Assembly (NCBI GenBank): GCA_964392665.1
Contig: CAYMQB010000006.1
Span: forward strand, 25,597-89,596
DNA length: 64,000 nt
Reading direction: 5' to 3'
Source: CAYMQB01 sp964392665
GTDB lineage: Bacteria; Hydrothermota; E44-bin80
Shown here: positions 7,944 to 17,700 of the stretch, in pieces
How positions within the stretch are numbered: position 1 is the stretch's first letter
Layout of the letters: every line of letters starts with the position of its first letter
Notes under the pieces: model-generated
Database searches by the model: none
What the model saw: only the letters and a program-made list of their open reading frames with translations
Told to the model about the DNA's origin: nothing
Translations under genes and position numbers: made by a program

Positions 7944-9812
7944 TTATATATGTATAATGTGCTGAATAACAAAATAGAGCAGAACAGTCCATACTGACGC
8001 TGCGACTATATCAAGCACGAATCCGTTCTTAACTATTTCAGAGATTCTTACATGACCTGTTCCAAAAACGATTGCATTCGGAGGTGTGGCAACAGGTAAC
8101 ATAAAGGCCATTGAAGCTGCAACGGCTCCAGCAACCATCAGAATTGCCGGGTCTTTACCCAGTGTGATTCCAAGTGCAAAAAGAATCGGCATCATCATAT
8201 TTGTAGTTGCCGTATTTGATGTTACCTCCGTTAGGAAATCGACGAGAAGAACGACAGCAAAAATCAGAAAAATCATCGGTAGATTCTTAAGTAGTGTGAG
8301 ATGCATTGCTATAAAAGAAGCTGCACCTGTGTTGGCTAACGCTTTTCCAAGTGCTATACCTCCACCAAAAAGCAAAAGGGTTCCCCATGGAATGCGGAGG
8401 TTCGTTTTCCAATCAAGAGTAAATTTCCACTTTCTTATATTGGTGGGTATTATGTAGAAGAGGATAACACCAATAATGGCGATTACAGAATCATTGACCC
8501 ATGGAAGATGAAGCGGGATTGCCCACTGTTTTCTTGTAATCCACAAAATGGCAACTAACAGGAAAATAACAAAAGTGTTTCTTTCCCCACCCTTTAATCT
8601 TCCCAATGTTTTTATTTTACTAACAATTATTTCTTTGGATTGTGCAATCTTGACACTCTCCATTGGATTCAACTTCATAAGAATTAGCCATGTCGTTGGT
8701 AAAAGCACAACAACAAGAGGAAGGCCAACGATCAGCCAATTTGCGAATGTTACCGTTTTGTTCAGCAACGCATCGAGGAAACCTGCAAGAATAATATTGG
8801 GTGGTGTACCTATCAGGGTTCCGATGCCCCCTATTGATGCTGCGTATGCAATACCAAGCATCAGTACAAGTCCAAAATTGCTTTTACCTGGTTTTGCACC
8901 TGCGTTAATAATAATTGCAAGTGCAATGGGCATCATCATTGCTGTAGTCGCAGTGTTTGAGACAAACATTGAGACAACGGCTGTAGCAACCATTAATCCA
9001 AGTATTATTTTTTCCTGCGAAAAACCTATCATTCTCACGAAGTGAAGAGCAATACGTTCATGTAGTCCCCATTCCTTCATTGCTTCTGCTATTGTAAAAC
9101 CACCAATAAATAGCACTACAAGATAGTGCATATATGGACTGAATGCAGGAAAGTAACTGGGAAGAGAAGAATCGTTGTAGTGGGCGATTCCAAGAAGGGG
9201 AAGAAAAACCATTGGAAAAAGTGCAACAATCGGAATTGGGAGTGCCTCCGATATCCAGAATATTGCCATTAGAATTGCTAACGCTATGGCGTTTCTGATT
9301 CCATATCCCTGTTTCTCTATTACCGAAGACAGTGGTTTTCCCTTGCTATCGATTTTTATCCCTTCTTTCCCGGAAGTGTCGAAATTTTTTGGAACGCTGA
9401 CCAGTATTTTTGATGATTTTTCCATTACTTCTTGAATATTGTTTCCATCTATCGACTGGATTTTTTCCAGACCGGTGAAGGAAAGAAGTGTTTCTGTCAC
9501 TTCTTGTGTGGAATGTTTTAGCACAACCTTCAGTGCTTCTACCATCATATCTTTAGATGGATGAATGAGCAAAAGGGAAGCAAAAACGACTATTCCCAGA
9601 ACAAAACCAATTTTGTTTCTAAAAGCTATTCTAAAATCAGATACTTTGGTAGGTGTCTTGGTTGCACTTGAGGATTTTTCAACAAACCTATTTTTTTTGC
9701 TATTTGAAAAGTAGTAAACAAATTCCCTGGGATGCAAACACCAGGAAAAGATGCTTTTCGTCTTTATGTGTTCGTTCCACATAGTTGTTTTTATATTTTG
9801 AAAAACATTCAT
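7944..9812 (-). CDS. SLC13/DASS-family sodium:anion (dicarboxylate or sulfate) symporter
   Basis: 622 residues with about 11-12 membrane helices. The two hallmark SNT motifs of the divalent anion:sodium symporter family are present: VSNTATT with Ser285-Asn286-Thr287, and TSNTATT with Ser532-Asn533-Thr534. Each is followed by MMMPI, and the paired GTPPN and ATPPN loops are also present. The protein imports a divalent anion (C4-dicarboxylate, citrate, sulfate or phosphate) with Na+; the substrate cannot be told from sequence. Longer than the usual ~470-500 because of a charged cytoplasmic leader (1-65) and an insert between the first two helices (about 85-170). Shine-Dalgarno aaaggagt precedes the ATG. 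Confidence 0.9.
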   Translation of the reverse strand: MNVFQNIKTTMWNEHIKTKSIFSWCLHPREFVYYFSNSKKNRFVEKSSSATKTPTKVSDFRIAFRNKIGFVLGIVVFASLLLIHPSKDMMVEALKVVLKHSTQEVTETLLSFTGLEKIQSIDGNNIQEVMEKSSKILVSVPKNFDTSGKEGIKIDSKGKPLSSVIEKQGYGIRNAIALAILMAIFWISEALPIPIVALFPMVFLPLLGIAHYNDSSLPSYFPAFSPYMHYLVVLFIGGFTIAEAMKEWGLHERIALHFVRMIGFSQEKIILGLMVATAVVSMFVSNTATTAMMMPIALAIIINAGAKPGKSNFGLVLMLGIAYAASIGGIGTLIGTPPNIILAGFLDALLNKTVTFANWLIVGLPLVVVLLPTTWLILMKLNPMESVKIAQSKEIIVSKIKTLGRLKGGERNTFVIFLLVAILWITRKQWAIPLHLPWVNDSVIAIIGVILFYIIPTNIRKWKFTLDWKTNLRIPWGTLLLFGGGIALGKALANTGAASFIAMHLTLLKNLPMIFLIFAVVLLVDFLTEVTSNTATTNMMMPILFALGITLGKDPAILMVAGAVAASMAFMLPVATPPNAIVFGTGHVRISEIVKNGFVLDIVAASVWTVLLYFVIQHIIHI

Positions 9813-9836
9813 TTTACTCCTTTGACATTTTGTACC

Positions 9837-9865
9837 AATATATAGTAATATGTGAACGACGTCAA
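9837..9865 (-). promoter_or_regulatory. Promoter for the SLC13 transporter gene
   Basis: On the minus strand: TTGACG (9860-9865), 17-base spacer, TATATT (9837-9842), about 25 bases before the ATG at 9812. Confidence 0.65.
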
Positions 9866-9874
9866 GAGAAAAAA

Positions 9875-9888
9875 TTACTTTAAAGTAA
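9875..9888. promoter_or_regulatory. Perfect 14-base palindrome between divergent promoters (possible operator)
   Basis: ttactttaaagtaa is a perfect palindrome located just upstream of the minus-strand transporter promoter and about 65 bases upstream of the plus-strand pil promoter. Its position fits a regulator site, but the A/T-only centre makes chance occurrence possible. Confidence 0.35.
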
Positions 9889-9952
9889 GTTCTTTAATCT
9901 CTTATACTTAAATATAAATAGAATTTTTTTTTCATTTTCTATCATTTTTTTC

Positions 9953-9980
9953 TTGACAAAAAAACGTTTTTGTGTATAAT
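9953..9980 (+). promoter_or_regulatory. Strong promoter of the HTH-pilMNOPQ operon
   Basis: Consensus TTGACA at 9953-9958 and consensus TATAAT at 9975-9980 with a 16-base spacer. Transcription would start near 9987, which rules out the ATG at 9972 as a start and supports ATG 10032 for the first gene. Confidence 0.85.
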
Positions 9981-10031
9981 TACAGTGACTTAGAGTTAAG
10001 AATACTTAATTATAATCTGATTTTGATTGTT

Positions 10032-10217
10032 ATGGCTATATCATTAAAGAAAATAGACCCGAATAAGTTTTATACAATCCAGGAAATCTCGAATTTCCTT
10101 GACCTGAGTGCACAAACCGTAAGGACGTTTTTGAGAAAGAAGAAACTCAGAGGCAAGAAGATCGGTAGAAGGTGGCATATTCTGGGGAAGAACATCATTA
10201 ATTTCATTAAAGAATAG
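10032..10217 (+). CDS. Small helix-turn-helix (excisionase/MerR-like) DNA-binding protein
   Basis: 61 residues from ATG 10032; the longer in-frame ATG at 9972 lies inside the promoter. The motif YTIQEISNFLDLSAQTVRTF is a helix-turn-helix of the HTH_17/excisionase type, followed by KKIGRRWHILGKNI, the wing of that family. Similar small proteins act as transcription regulators or recombination directionality factors. No integrase is nearby, so a regulator is more likely here. It is the first gene of the pilus operon, eight bases before pilM, suggesting it controls pil expression or its own promoter (inference). No clear Shine-Dalgarno. Confidence 0.8.
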   Translation: MAISLKKIDPNKFYTIQEISNFLDLSAQTVRTFLRKKKLRGKKIGRRWHILGKNIINFIKE

Positions 10218-10225
10218 AGGTAAAA

Positions 10226-11260
10226 ATGTTTGGAAAGAGAAAAGCAATAGTCGGTCTTGATATCGGAAGTTCTCAGATAAAAGTCGTAGAACTCACAGGA
10301 TACCCAAAGGCAGCTTCCATTTTGAAAGTTGGAATTGCTCCCCTCTTGCCTGATGCCATCGTTGATGGAGAAGTGATGGACAGAGAAGTTGTCATCGATA
10401 CGATTAAGGCTTTGTATGACAAATTCGCAATCCAGGCAAAGGATGTGGTAATCGCAATATCGGGAAGGGGAGTAATTGTTAAGAAGATAACAATGGATAA
10501 GATGAAACGGAGTGATGTGCAGGAACAGATTAGATGGGAAGCTGAGCAGCACGTTCCATTCGATATCGATAATGTTTCTCTCGCATTTGAGATAGTAAAT
10601 CCTGATGCAGGTGAAGGTCAGATGGAAGTCCTTTTGGTTGCAGCTAAAAGCGAAGTCGTGAATTCTTATATAAGCCTTATAAAGGAAATTGGTCTTAGTC
10701 CAGTTGTACTCGATATTGCTTCGTTTGCTATTCAGAATGTTTACGAGCACAATTATCCTGTTCTACCGGATAAATTGGTTGCACTCGTCACGATTGGCTC
10801 GGAGATTACAAATATTAGTTTCATCATAAATAATGTTAATCATTTCACAAGAGATGTTTTTTCTGCAACCAATAGTTGTTCTCAGAAGATACAGAGGGAA
10901 CTTGGGCTTAACCGTGCTCAAGCAGAGCAACTAATAAGGGGTGAAAAGGTTGAGGGAATCAGTGCAGATAGTGTTGACAAATTCTTCCAGGAATTTGCTG
11001 AAGAGGTTGCAGTGGGGCTTGACAAAGTTATACCGTTTTTGCCCGGTGAAAAGGAGAAAATCGATCGCATAGTAGTATGCGGCGGTGGAGCGTTAATTCG
11101 TGGATTAGTTGATTACTTGAAAAACAGATTTGATACAGAAGTAATTGTTATTAATGCATTACAAAACATAAAATACGATCCTGCTGTTTTCATTGAGGAG
11201 AGACCAGAGAAGATCTCACCTGTAATAGCAGAAGCTATTGGACTTGCTTTGAGGGGCTGA
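10226..11260 (+). CDS. pilM: Type IV pilus inner-membrane platform protein PilM
   Basis: 344 residues, standard for PilM. Actin-like ATPase fold: phosphate-1 motif VGLDIGSSQIKVVEL at residues 7-21, and a second nucleotide-binding motif VVCGGGALIRGL near residue 290. PilM is cytoplasmic and binds the N-terminal tail of PilN. First structural gene of an intact pilM-N-O-P-Q block. The start ATG has the Shine-Dalgarno gaggt. Pilin, PilB, PilC and PilT are not in the window. Confidence 0.93.
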   Translation: MFGKRKAIVGLDIGSSQIKVVELTGYPKAASILKVGIAPLLPDAIVDGEVMDREVVIDTIKALYDKFAIQAKDVVIAISGRGVIVKKITMDKMKRSDVQEQIRWEAEQHVPFDIDNVSLAFEIVNPDAGEGQMEVLLVAAKSEVVNSYISLIKEIGLSPVVLDIASFAIQNVYEHNYPVLPDKLVALVTIGSEITNISFIINNVNHFTRDVFSATNSCSQKIQRELGLNRAQAEQLIRGEKVEGISADSVDKFFQEFAEEVAVGLDKVIPFLPGEKEKIDRIVVCGGGALIRGLVDYLKNRFDTEVIVINALQNIKYDPAVFIEERPEKISPVIAEAIGLALRG

Positions 11261-11291
11261 TTAATGAATAAGTTCAAAAATAGGAGCGATT

Positions 11292-11933
11292 ATGGTTAGA
11301 ATAAACCTTATTCCGAAAGAAGAAAAGGTTAAGAAAAGAGCTGGTTTTAGAGGTCCTTCAATAAAGATGCCAACAGGGATAGAAAACTATCTTGGTATAG
11401 GACTCGTTGTATTAGTAATAATTATTCTGGCTTTTGTTCATATCGGGCAGAAAAGGAACATTACACGACTTAACACGAATATCCAAGAAACAAGAGAAGA
11501 ATTAAGACAACTCGAGGAAGTCGTTAAACTTGTGAAAGAGCTCGACAGGAAGAGGAAAGATTTGAATACAAGGATAGAGATAATTAGAGGATTGAATAGA
11601 GGGAGATATGAAAAGGCTAGATTTCTTTACACACTTAGCTCAATACTTCCCGAATATTGCTGGATCCAGAATTTGGATGTAAAGGCAAGTACTATTACCA
11701 TAAAGGGTATTACTTTTTCAAATCAGGTAATTGCTGCTTTGATGAGGAGATTGCAGGGAGAGAAGATTTTTCAAGCAATTGAGTTGAGGAGCATTGTGGG
11801 AAAGGAAGTTGATAACCACAATGTTATGGAATTTGACCTCAAAACTCAACTTATCGAAGCCTCTGGTGCAGTATTACAGAAAGCACCGGGTGCAAAAACG
11901 AGCACAAAATCCAAGAAAGGAACAACAAAATGA
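11292..11933 (+). CDS. pilN: Type IV pilus assembly protein PilN
   Basis: 213 residues. The N-terminal MVRINLIPKEEK is the conserved PilN tail that docks in PilM. One membrane helix follows (about 35-55), then a periplasmic coiled coil (about 58-100) and a ferredoxin-like PilN core (about 110-190). The C-terminal tail is rich in Lys/Thr. Shine-Dalgarno aggag precedes the ATG. It overlaps pilO by four bases (ATGA), so PilN and PilO, which form a heterodimer, are translationally coupled. Confidence 0.92.
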   Translation: MVRINLIPKEEKVKKRAGFRGPSIKMPTGIENYLGIGLVVLVIIILAFVHIGQKRNITRLNTNIQETREELRQLEEVVKLVKELDRKRKDLNTRIEIIRGLNRGRYEKARFLYTLSSILPEYCWIQNLDVKASTITIKGITFSNQVIAALMRRLQGEKIFQAIELRSIVGKEVDNHNVMEFDLKTQLIEASGAVLQKAPGAKTSTKSKKGTTK

Positions 11934-12523
11934 AAGGTATAATTAGATTCTTTGTTTTCGTTGGTTTGTCAGTTGTTCTGATTATTTTATATATATTTCT
12001 CATACATACGAAATCATCCGCCGTGATAGGGAAGCTTCAGGTCACATACTCTACCGTTAGCGATTCCCTTAGCAAGGCGAAACAGATAGCAAATAGGTTA
12101 CCTGAGACACAGAAGGAATACAACTTCTTGAAGAAACAATGGATTGTAGCACAGGGAATGCTTCCTGCGAAAACTGAAACCGAAGAGCTATTGAGCATTG
12201 TGTCAAAATCTGCAACCGAAAATAATATAAAAATTCTTTCATTTAAGCCTGGGAAACTCACTGCAAAGCAGAATTTTCAGGAGTATCCTCTTAGTATCAA
12301 GGTTATTGGAAAATACCACAGTATTGGACGCTTTTTTAGCGACATTGGAAACCTTAAAAGAATAATAAGAATCGGTGACATAAAGATGACAGGAAAGGAA
12401 GGAAAGGAAGAAGGAAGAGGAGGAGGGATAGAGACGGAGTTTACTGCTTCAAGCTATGTTTATGCTGGCTTGAGGGAGAACGTAGGAAAAGCTAAGCATG
12501 TAACCAAGAACCCCCCAAAATAG
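11930..12523 (+). CDS. pilO: Type IV pilus assembly protein PilO
   Basis: 197 residues. Short cytoplasmic N-terminus, membrane helix (about 5-25), coiled coil (about 28-70), then a PilO-type periplasmic domain (about 80-185) with the ESLLSIVSKSA-like helix and the YPLSIKVIGKYHSIGRFFSD strand-helix. Assigned by fold layout and by position between pilN and pilP; direct sequence conservation in this family is low. Confidence 0.88.
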   Translation: MKGIIRFFVFVGLSVVLIILYIFLIHTKSSAVIGKLQVTYSTVSDSLSKAKQIANRLPETQKEYNFLKKQWIVAQGMLPAKTETEELLSIVSKSATENNIKILSFKPGKLTAKQNFQEYPLSIKVIGKYHSIGRFFSDIGNLKRIIRIGDIKMTGKEGKEEGRGGGIETEFTASSYVYAGLRENVGKAKHVTKNPPK

Positions 12524-12539
12524 GAGTGAATAATAAAAA

Positions 12540-13103
12540 ATGAAAAAGATAAGAGTCGTTTTATTTGCTCTCTCTTTTACATGTCTTGTTCTTACTCATT
12601 ATGGATGTAAGGGAGGTAATCCGTTCAATTTTATGATTGGGAAGATGACGAAATCCGTTGAGAAGAAACAAGATAGTGGAAAGATAGGCAGTGCTGGAAA
12701 TATATTAAAAACTGAAGGCGAGACAGGTAAGTTGCTCGATAAAGGCGCAGAGACGTCGGTAAGTCGCGAAGATTCTTCAAAGATACTGGAAATGGCACTT
12801 GGGATCGAAAAATTCTCATACAGGAGTGAGGGAAGGCGAGATCCTTTTGAGTCGCTTTTTAAAGGCAAAGAACTGAATGTCGAAAATGTCCATTTGGTTG
12901 GTACAGTTTGGGGACCAAAAGGAAGGTTTGCTCTTCTCAAGGAACCAGGAGGGACAGGGTATGTTGTAGGTATCGGCGACAGAATTGCCGATGGGAGAGT
13001 TATTGGTATTACAAGTTCAAGTGTAACTTTCGAAATTAGAAAATTTGGCGTGACTTCGAAGGTAACTTTAGTTCTGGAGCAAAAAGAGGAAAAACTTAAA
13101 TAG
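12540..13103 (+). CDS. pilP: Type IV pilus lipoprotein PilP-like
   Basis: 187 residues. Signal peptide with lipobox-like HYGC ending at Cys23, a flexible linker (about 25-95), and a C-terminal beta domain that begins with the PilP hallmark GRRDPF and continues with the strand pattern VHLVGTVWG ... GYVVGIGDRI ... VTLVLEQKE. PilP links the PilNO complex to the secretin PilQ in the periplasm. Position immediately before pilQ supports the call. The Shine-Dalgarno aggagtg is rather far (about 13 bases) from the ATG. Confidence 0.85.
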   Translation: MKKIRVVLFALSFTCLVLTHYGCKGGNPFNFMIGKMTKSVEKKQDSGKIGSAGNILKTEGETGKLLDKGAETSVSREDSSKILEMALGIEKFSYRSEGRRDPFESLFKGKELNVENVHLVGTVWGPKGRFALLKEPGGTGYVVGIGDRIADGRVIGITSSSVTFEIRKFGVTSKVTLVLEQKEEKLK

Positions 13104-13115
13104 AGAGGTGGTAAA

Positions 13116-14708
13116 ATGAGCCCAAGAAGAATGTTGTTAAATATTGGATTACCGTTCATTTTTGTTATGCTCATTTCTTCGAGTCTTTGCGGTTCACAGC
13201 TGCTGGATGTTGTCATTAATGGGACGGATGCAAGGACGGAAATTACAGCGAGTTTCGATGGAACGGTAAACTATACGGAATTCACGATGGAGAACAAAAT
13301 AATTTTCGACCTTCTGAAATGCGAAAGTGGGTTAGAAGCAAATAAATATGAAGGGATTGATAGAGGAGGTGTTAAAACGATTACACTGATTCCCTTCTAC
13401 ACTGCTAACATTCTGAGACTTACAGTTGATCTTGGCTCTGCAGTTACATATCAGGCAGCGGTAAAAGAGAACAAACTCGTAATTTCGTTTGATAACCAGG
13501 AAGGGAAGGCATTCGAGATGTGGATTGCTTCGGAACAGGAGATTACTCCAACAAGTCTTGGTTATGAGGAAGGTTATGAGGTTCCGGGAATGATATCGCT
13601 GGATTTGGAGGATGCCGATATACAAACCATTTTAAGAGCAATGGCGCATTACGGAGGGAAAAATGTAGTTGCTGGAGAAGAGGTTAAAGGAGTTATTACG
13701 ATGAAACTCTCCAATGTCACCTGGCAAGAGGCTTTTGAGGTGATTGTAAAAACTGCGGGTTTCTCTTACAGGGAAGAAAAAAATATTCTCAGAGTTGCAA
13801 AGGGGACGACATTCGATAAGGAAAGAGAGAATAGTGAGCTGGCGCAGCCGGTTGTTCACAAAGTATACAAACTTTCGTTTGCAAACCCAAAGGAAGTAAG
13901 AACCAATGTTAGTAAACTAATTTCCAAGAAGGGAACCGTTGAAGTAGACGACAGAACCAACTCTTTAATTGTCACGGATATCGAATCGAAGCAACAGGAT
14001 ATCAAAGCACTATTGGAGATTCTTGATTCTGCGAATCCTCAGGTGGATATCGAAGTCAAGGTCATCGACATGGATTTCGACTTTGGAAGAAACCTTGGTA
14101 TTACCTGGGTTGCCAAAAATCTTAGAAGCAAGCAGTATAATATTCAAGCATCGGGAACCCTGAATGCGGCAAGGGTGGGTGTGCTCGATCTTTCCATCGG
14201 GAGCGTAAGGAATTTTGGCAAGATAAGCTCGATAATTAACCTGTATGAAAAAGAAGGTAAGACCAAGGTTATTGCCAATCCGCGGATAACTGCCTTGAAT
14301 AACAGGGAAGCGGAGATACTGGGAGGAAAGAAATTTCCTGTTAACATGTTTGACCAGGCCGGGAATGTTGTCACGAGATATTTTGAAGTTGGAACGAGAC
14401 TCAAGGTAACACCTCATATAAATGCAAAGAATGAGATTACGATGGACATAGAGGCAGAGTTGAGTAATGTTGATCCGACTACTCTGATAATTACTTCGAC
14501 CGAAGCATCGACAAGGCAGCTGGTAAGGGATGGTGAGACTGTCGTGCTTGGGGGATTTGTAAGGGAGGAAACGCAGCAGTCGGAGCAAGGTGTCCCTATA
14601 TTGAGAAAGATACCTATCTTAGGCTATCTATTCAAGAGTACAGGGAAAACAACCAAGAAAAGAGAGGTGCTGATTTTCCTGACACCTCATATTGTGAAGT
14701 ATTATTAG
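13116..14708 (+). CDS. pilQ: Type IV pilus secretin PilQ
   Basis: 530 residues, shorter than proteobacterial PilQ (~700). Signal peptide (1-28), AMIN domain (about 30-125) that would bind peptidoglycan, STN domain (about 150-222, starting ISLDLEDADIQTILRAM), a secretin N domain (about 240-305), and the secretin pore domain (about 310-530) ending in PILGYLF ... VLIFLTPHIV. It forms the outer-membrane channel for the pilus. Only one AMIN and one N1-type domain are present, which explains the short length. Shine-Dalgarno gaggtgg precedes the ATG; a terminator follows the stop. Confidence 0.94.
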   Translation: MSPRRMLLNIGLPFIFVMLISSSLCGSQLLDVVINGTDARTEITASFDGTVNYTEFTMENKIIFDLLKCESGLEANKYEGIDRGGVKTITLIPFYTANILRLTVDLGSAVTYQAAVKENKLVISFDNQEGKAFEMWIASEQEITPTSLGYEEGYEVPGMISLDLEDADIQTILRAMAHYGGKNVVAGEEVKGVITMKLSNVTWQEAFEVIVKTAGFSYREEKNILRVAKGTTFDKERENSELAQPVVHKVYKLSFANPKEVRTNVSKLISKKGTVEVDDRTNSLIVTDIESKQQDIKALLEILDSANPQVDIEVKVIDMDFDFGRNLGITWVAKNLRSKQYNIQASGTLNAARVGVLDLSIGSVRNFGKISSIINLYEKEGKTKVIANPRITALNNREAEILGGKKFPVNMFDQAGNVVTRYFEVGTRLKVTPHINAKNEITMDIEAELSNVDPTTLIITSTEASTRQLVRDGETVVLGGFVREETQQSEQGVPILRKIPILGYLFKSTGKTTKKREVLIFLTPHIVKYY

Positions 14709-14711
14709 TAA

Positions 14712-14741
14712 AAAAGCGCTCGCTTACAAGCGAGCGCTTTT
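14712..14741 (+). terminator. Rho-independent terminator of the pil operon
   Basis: GC-rich perfect stem (14712-14724 with 14729-14741) containing gcgctcgct, with A-rich 5' and T-rich 3' flanks. The AAAA/TTTT ends make it potentially bidirectional. It starts four bases after the pilQ stop. Confidence 0.9.
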
Positions 14742-14779
14742 CATTGTAACTAACCCCTAATTCACAGATTAAGATAGAA

Positions 14780-17700
14780 ATGGCAGGAGAAGAAGTTCTT
14801 GTTTATATAGATGATTTGACCAAAGTTTTCAACAGACGATTCCTTTATAAACAGCTGCTGCAACGAATAAACCAGGGAAAGTCAAAAGGTGAGGAATTTA
14901 CCATAATCCTCATGGATATCGACCATTTCAAAATTGTAAACGATTCCTTCGGACATCTTGCCGGAGATGAGGCGTTACAGTTGTTTTCCAATTTGCTAAA
15001 GGACTCGGTGAGAAAGGATGATCTGGTTTGCCGCTATGCAGGTGATGAGTTCGTTCTTATCCTAACTGATTCGGATATAAAAAGGGGTATCGAGTGTGGA
15101 AACAGGATTATTGAATTATTGAACAGTAGAGAATTTTCACTTACCTCGGCAGGAGCACGTGTGAAACTCTCGGTTAGTATGGGAGTAGCGAATTTTCCTC
15201 TTGATTCAAAGGATGAAAATGCTCTTCTTAGGTTTGCCGATAAAAGCCTGTATGAGGCAAAAAGGAGGGGTGGAGGTAAAGTCGTAAGGTATAAGGAGAA
15301 AGAATCAGGTGAAGACAACATCGAGCTTAATTTTGGAAAGTTTATAGGCAGGTCGGATATTCTGTCTTTGATCAAGTCAAGCACGGAAAGTGTTGTTAAT
15401 GGCGAAAGCAAGGTCTTTTTTGTAAAGGGAAATATTGGAATCGGAAAAACACGATTTCTAAGAGAAGCGTCTTTGTATGCTAATTTACTGGGATTCAAGA
15501 TTTTCATTGCAAGTGCAGTTCCGCAGAAAATTTCTCCTCCTTATTCCCTTTTTAACTTGCTTTTGAGAAACATACAAAAAGGTTATGATACAAAGACTCT
15601 GCAAAATGTTTTTACGAATCTTTCCACCCTGGGCGATACCTTGAAATGGTTAATTCCGGATAACGAATTCGGCATTGGTTCGGTAAAGAAGAATGTTTCC
15701 GAACTTACGAGCGAAAGTGACAAACATCTTTTGTTTGAGGCGGTTACAAGATTTATCTCGAATGTATCGGATTTAAATCCTCTTTTTTTGCTGTTAGATG
15801 ACCTTCAGTGGATCGGCGAAGATGATATTGAGATGTTATTGTATTTTATTAGGAATTTTTCCGGAAGTAGAATACTCATAGGAGGAGCTTACAGGGAGAG
15901 TGAGGTCGAAGGAGAAAGGCACCCGCTAAAAAAGGCAATGCTTGCGCTATCAAGAGAGGGTTTATCGGAGAAGATCGACCTTGATCCCCTATCGGATGGA
16001 GAAATAAAGGAACTTATCAGCGTTGTTTTGGGATTATGGGAGGTTCCTAAGTTCGTGGTAGATTTCATTAAGGGTATTACTGAAGGGAATCCTTTGTTTG
16101 TTATCGAAGTGTTGAAAATGCTTGTTGAAAAGGAGTACATATATAGAACTGCAAGAAGCTGGAATTTTTTCAAATTGACTGAAGCGAGTTTACCGGAGAA
16201 AATAAGCGACCTGCTGAAGGAGAAAATCAATTTACTTTCCTCCGAATCCAGAAAGATACTAATGAGCGCTTCTGTTATTGGTGAACATTTTACGCTTGAA
16301 AATCTGAGATACATAACAGGAGAGAATGAGGGTTACCTAATTGACCTCCTCGATGAAGCACTAACGAAGGGGATAATTGTCGAGAGTAAAGGGGAAATCG
16401 GTAAGTATCGCTTTACATATCGTATGATTCGGTCGGTTCTTTATAATTTGCAATCTTCCGGAAAAAGAAGCTTGGTTCACAAAAAAGTTGGAGAGATGTT
16501 AGAGCTAAGTCAGGGTGATAATGAAGAGTTTCTGGAGAACCTTGCTAATCATTTCAGAAATGCGGGAATGGAAAAAAAGGCTTTTTCCTATTACCTCTTA
16601 TGTGCAAATAAAGCAGAACGGATGATGGTTTACCAGAAAGCCATTTCCTTCTATTCGGAAATGCTTACACTGGCTAAGAAAATGAAAAAATCTGAAATGT
16701 CAATTTTCGATCTGTATTTTAAGTTAGGATATCTGTATAAGAGAATTGGAAAGCTCGCACTAGCAGAAGAGTTTTTTAACGATTCATTAAAAATTCCAGA
16801 AATTAGCGGTGATAAGAAAGCCGAAGTGCTGCATAGAAAGGGCAACATTTATATGAGAAGGGGTAAATTCGAAGTCGCAATAGATTACTACAAAAAGGCA
16901 AGAGAATCTCTTCGGAATTTGGATTCAATGGAAGCAGCAATAATATATAATGATGAAGCGATAGTACATCTAAAAAAGGGTAATTATACAAAGGCATTTA
17001 ACATAGCTCAGAAAGCCCTTGATATGCTAACGGAAGAACACACAAGAGAGAAATCTCACATTCTTGATACCCTCGGTGAAATCAATTTTTTCTGGGGGAA
17101 AATGGACGAAGCGCTTAAGTTTTTTAACGGGAGTTTGGCTCTTGCAAAAAAATGTGGCTTAGAAAATAGAATAGCAACCGCTTACAAGAACATTGGAAGA
17201 GTTTGTCTTGAACAGGGCAAAGTAAAAGATGCAGAAAGATTTCTTAAAATAGCCCTTGAAAGCGCTGAGAGGATAGGTGATTATTATCTTGAGGTAATGA
17301 TTTACAACGATCTTGGCATCGTTTTTGCTTCTGAAAATGTTGACAGAGCAAGGGAATACTATTTAAAAAGCCTGAACATTTCCAAAAGGATAGGAGATAA
17401 CGACGGAGTTGCAACAATATTCAATAATATAGGAGATTTGTACTTAAGGAGTATTAAGTTTGAAAAAGCTCTGAATATGTTCGAAGAGGCTTTAAGAATA
17501 TGGGAGAATATTGGAAAGGTGCAGGCTGCAATAATTCCTTATCTTAATATTGGGGAGATATTCTTCGAGCAAAACGATTTCGATAAAGCACTTTTGTATA
17601 TTTTTAGAGCAAAGGAGAAATCGGAAGAGATAAAATATGTCAGCGGGATAATGCATTCACTGTTTGGTCTCTCCGAACTTTTCTTTGAACAGGGGAATGA

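Noticed and set aside
8548..9045. 165-codon plus-strand ORF
   Set aside because: Antisense to the SLC13 transporter, whose motifs are unmistakable.
9972..10031. N-terminal extension of the HTH gene
   Set aside because: Its ATG lies within the -10 region of a consensus promoter, so it is not transcribed from there.
10070..10750. 226-codon minus-strand ORF
   Set aside because: Antisense shadow of the HTH and pilM genes, which have clear homology and start signals.
12599..13216. 205-codon minus-strand ORF
   Set aside because: Antisense to pilP and the start of pilQ; Ser/Pro-rich composition typical of a shadow frame.
14010..14588. 192-codon minus-strand ORF
   Set aside because: Antisense to the secretin domain of pilQ.
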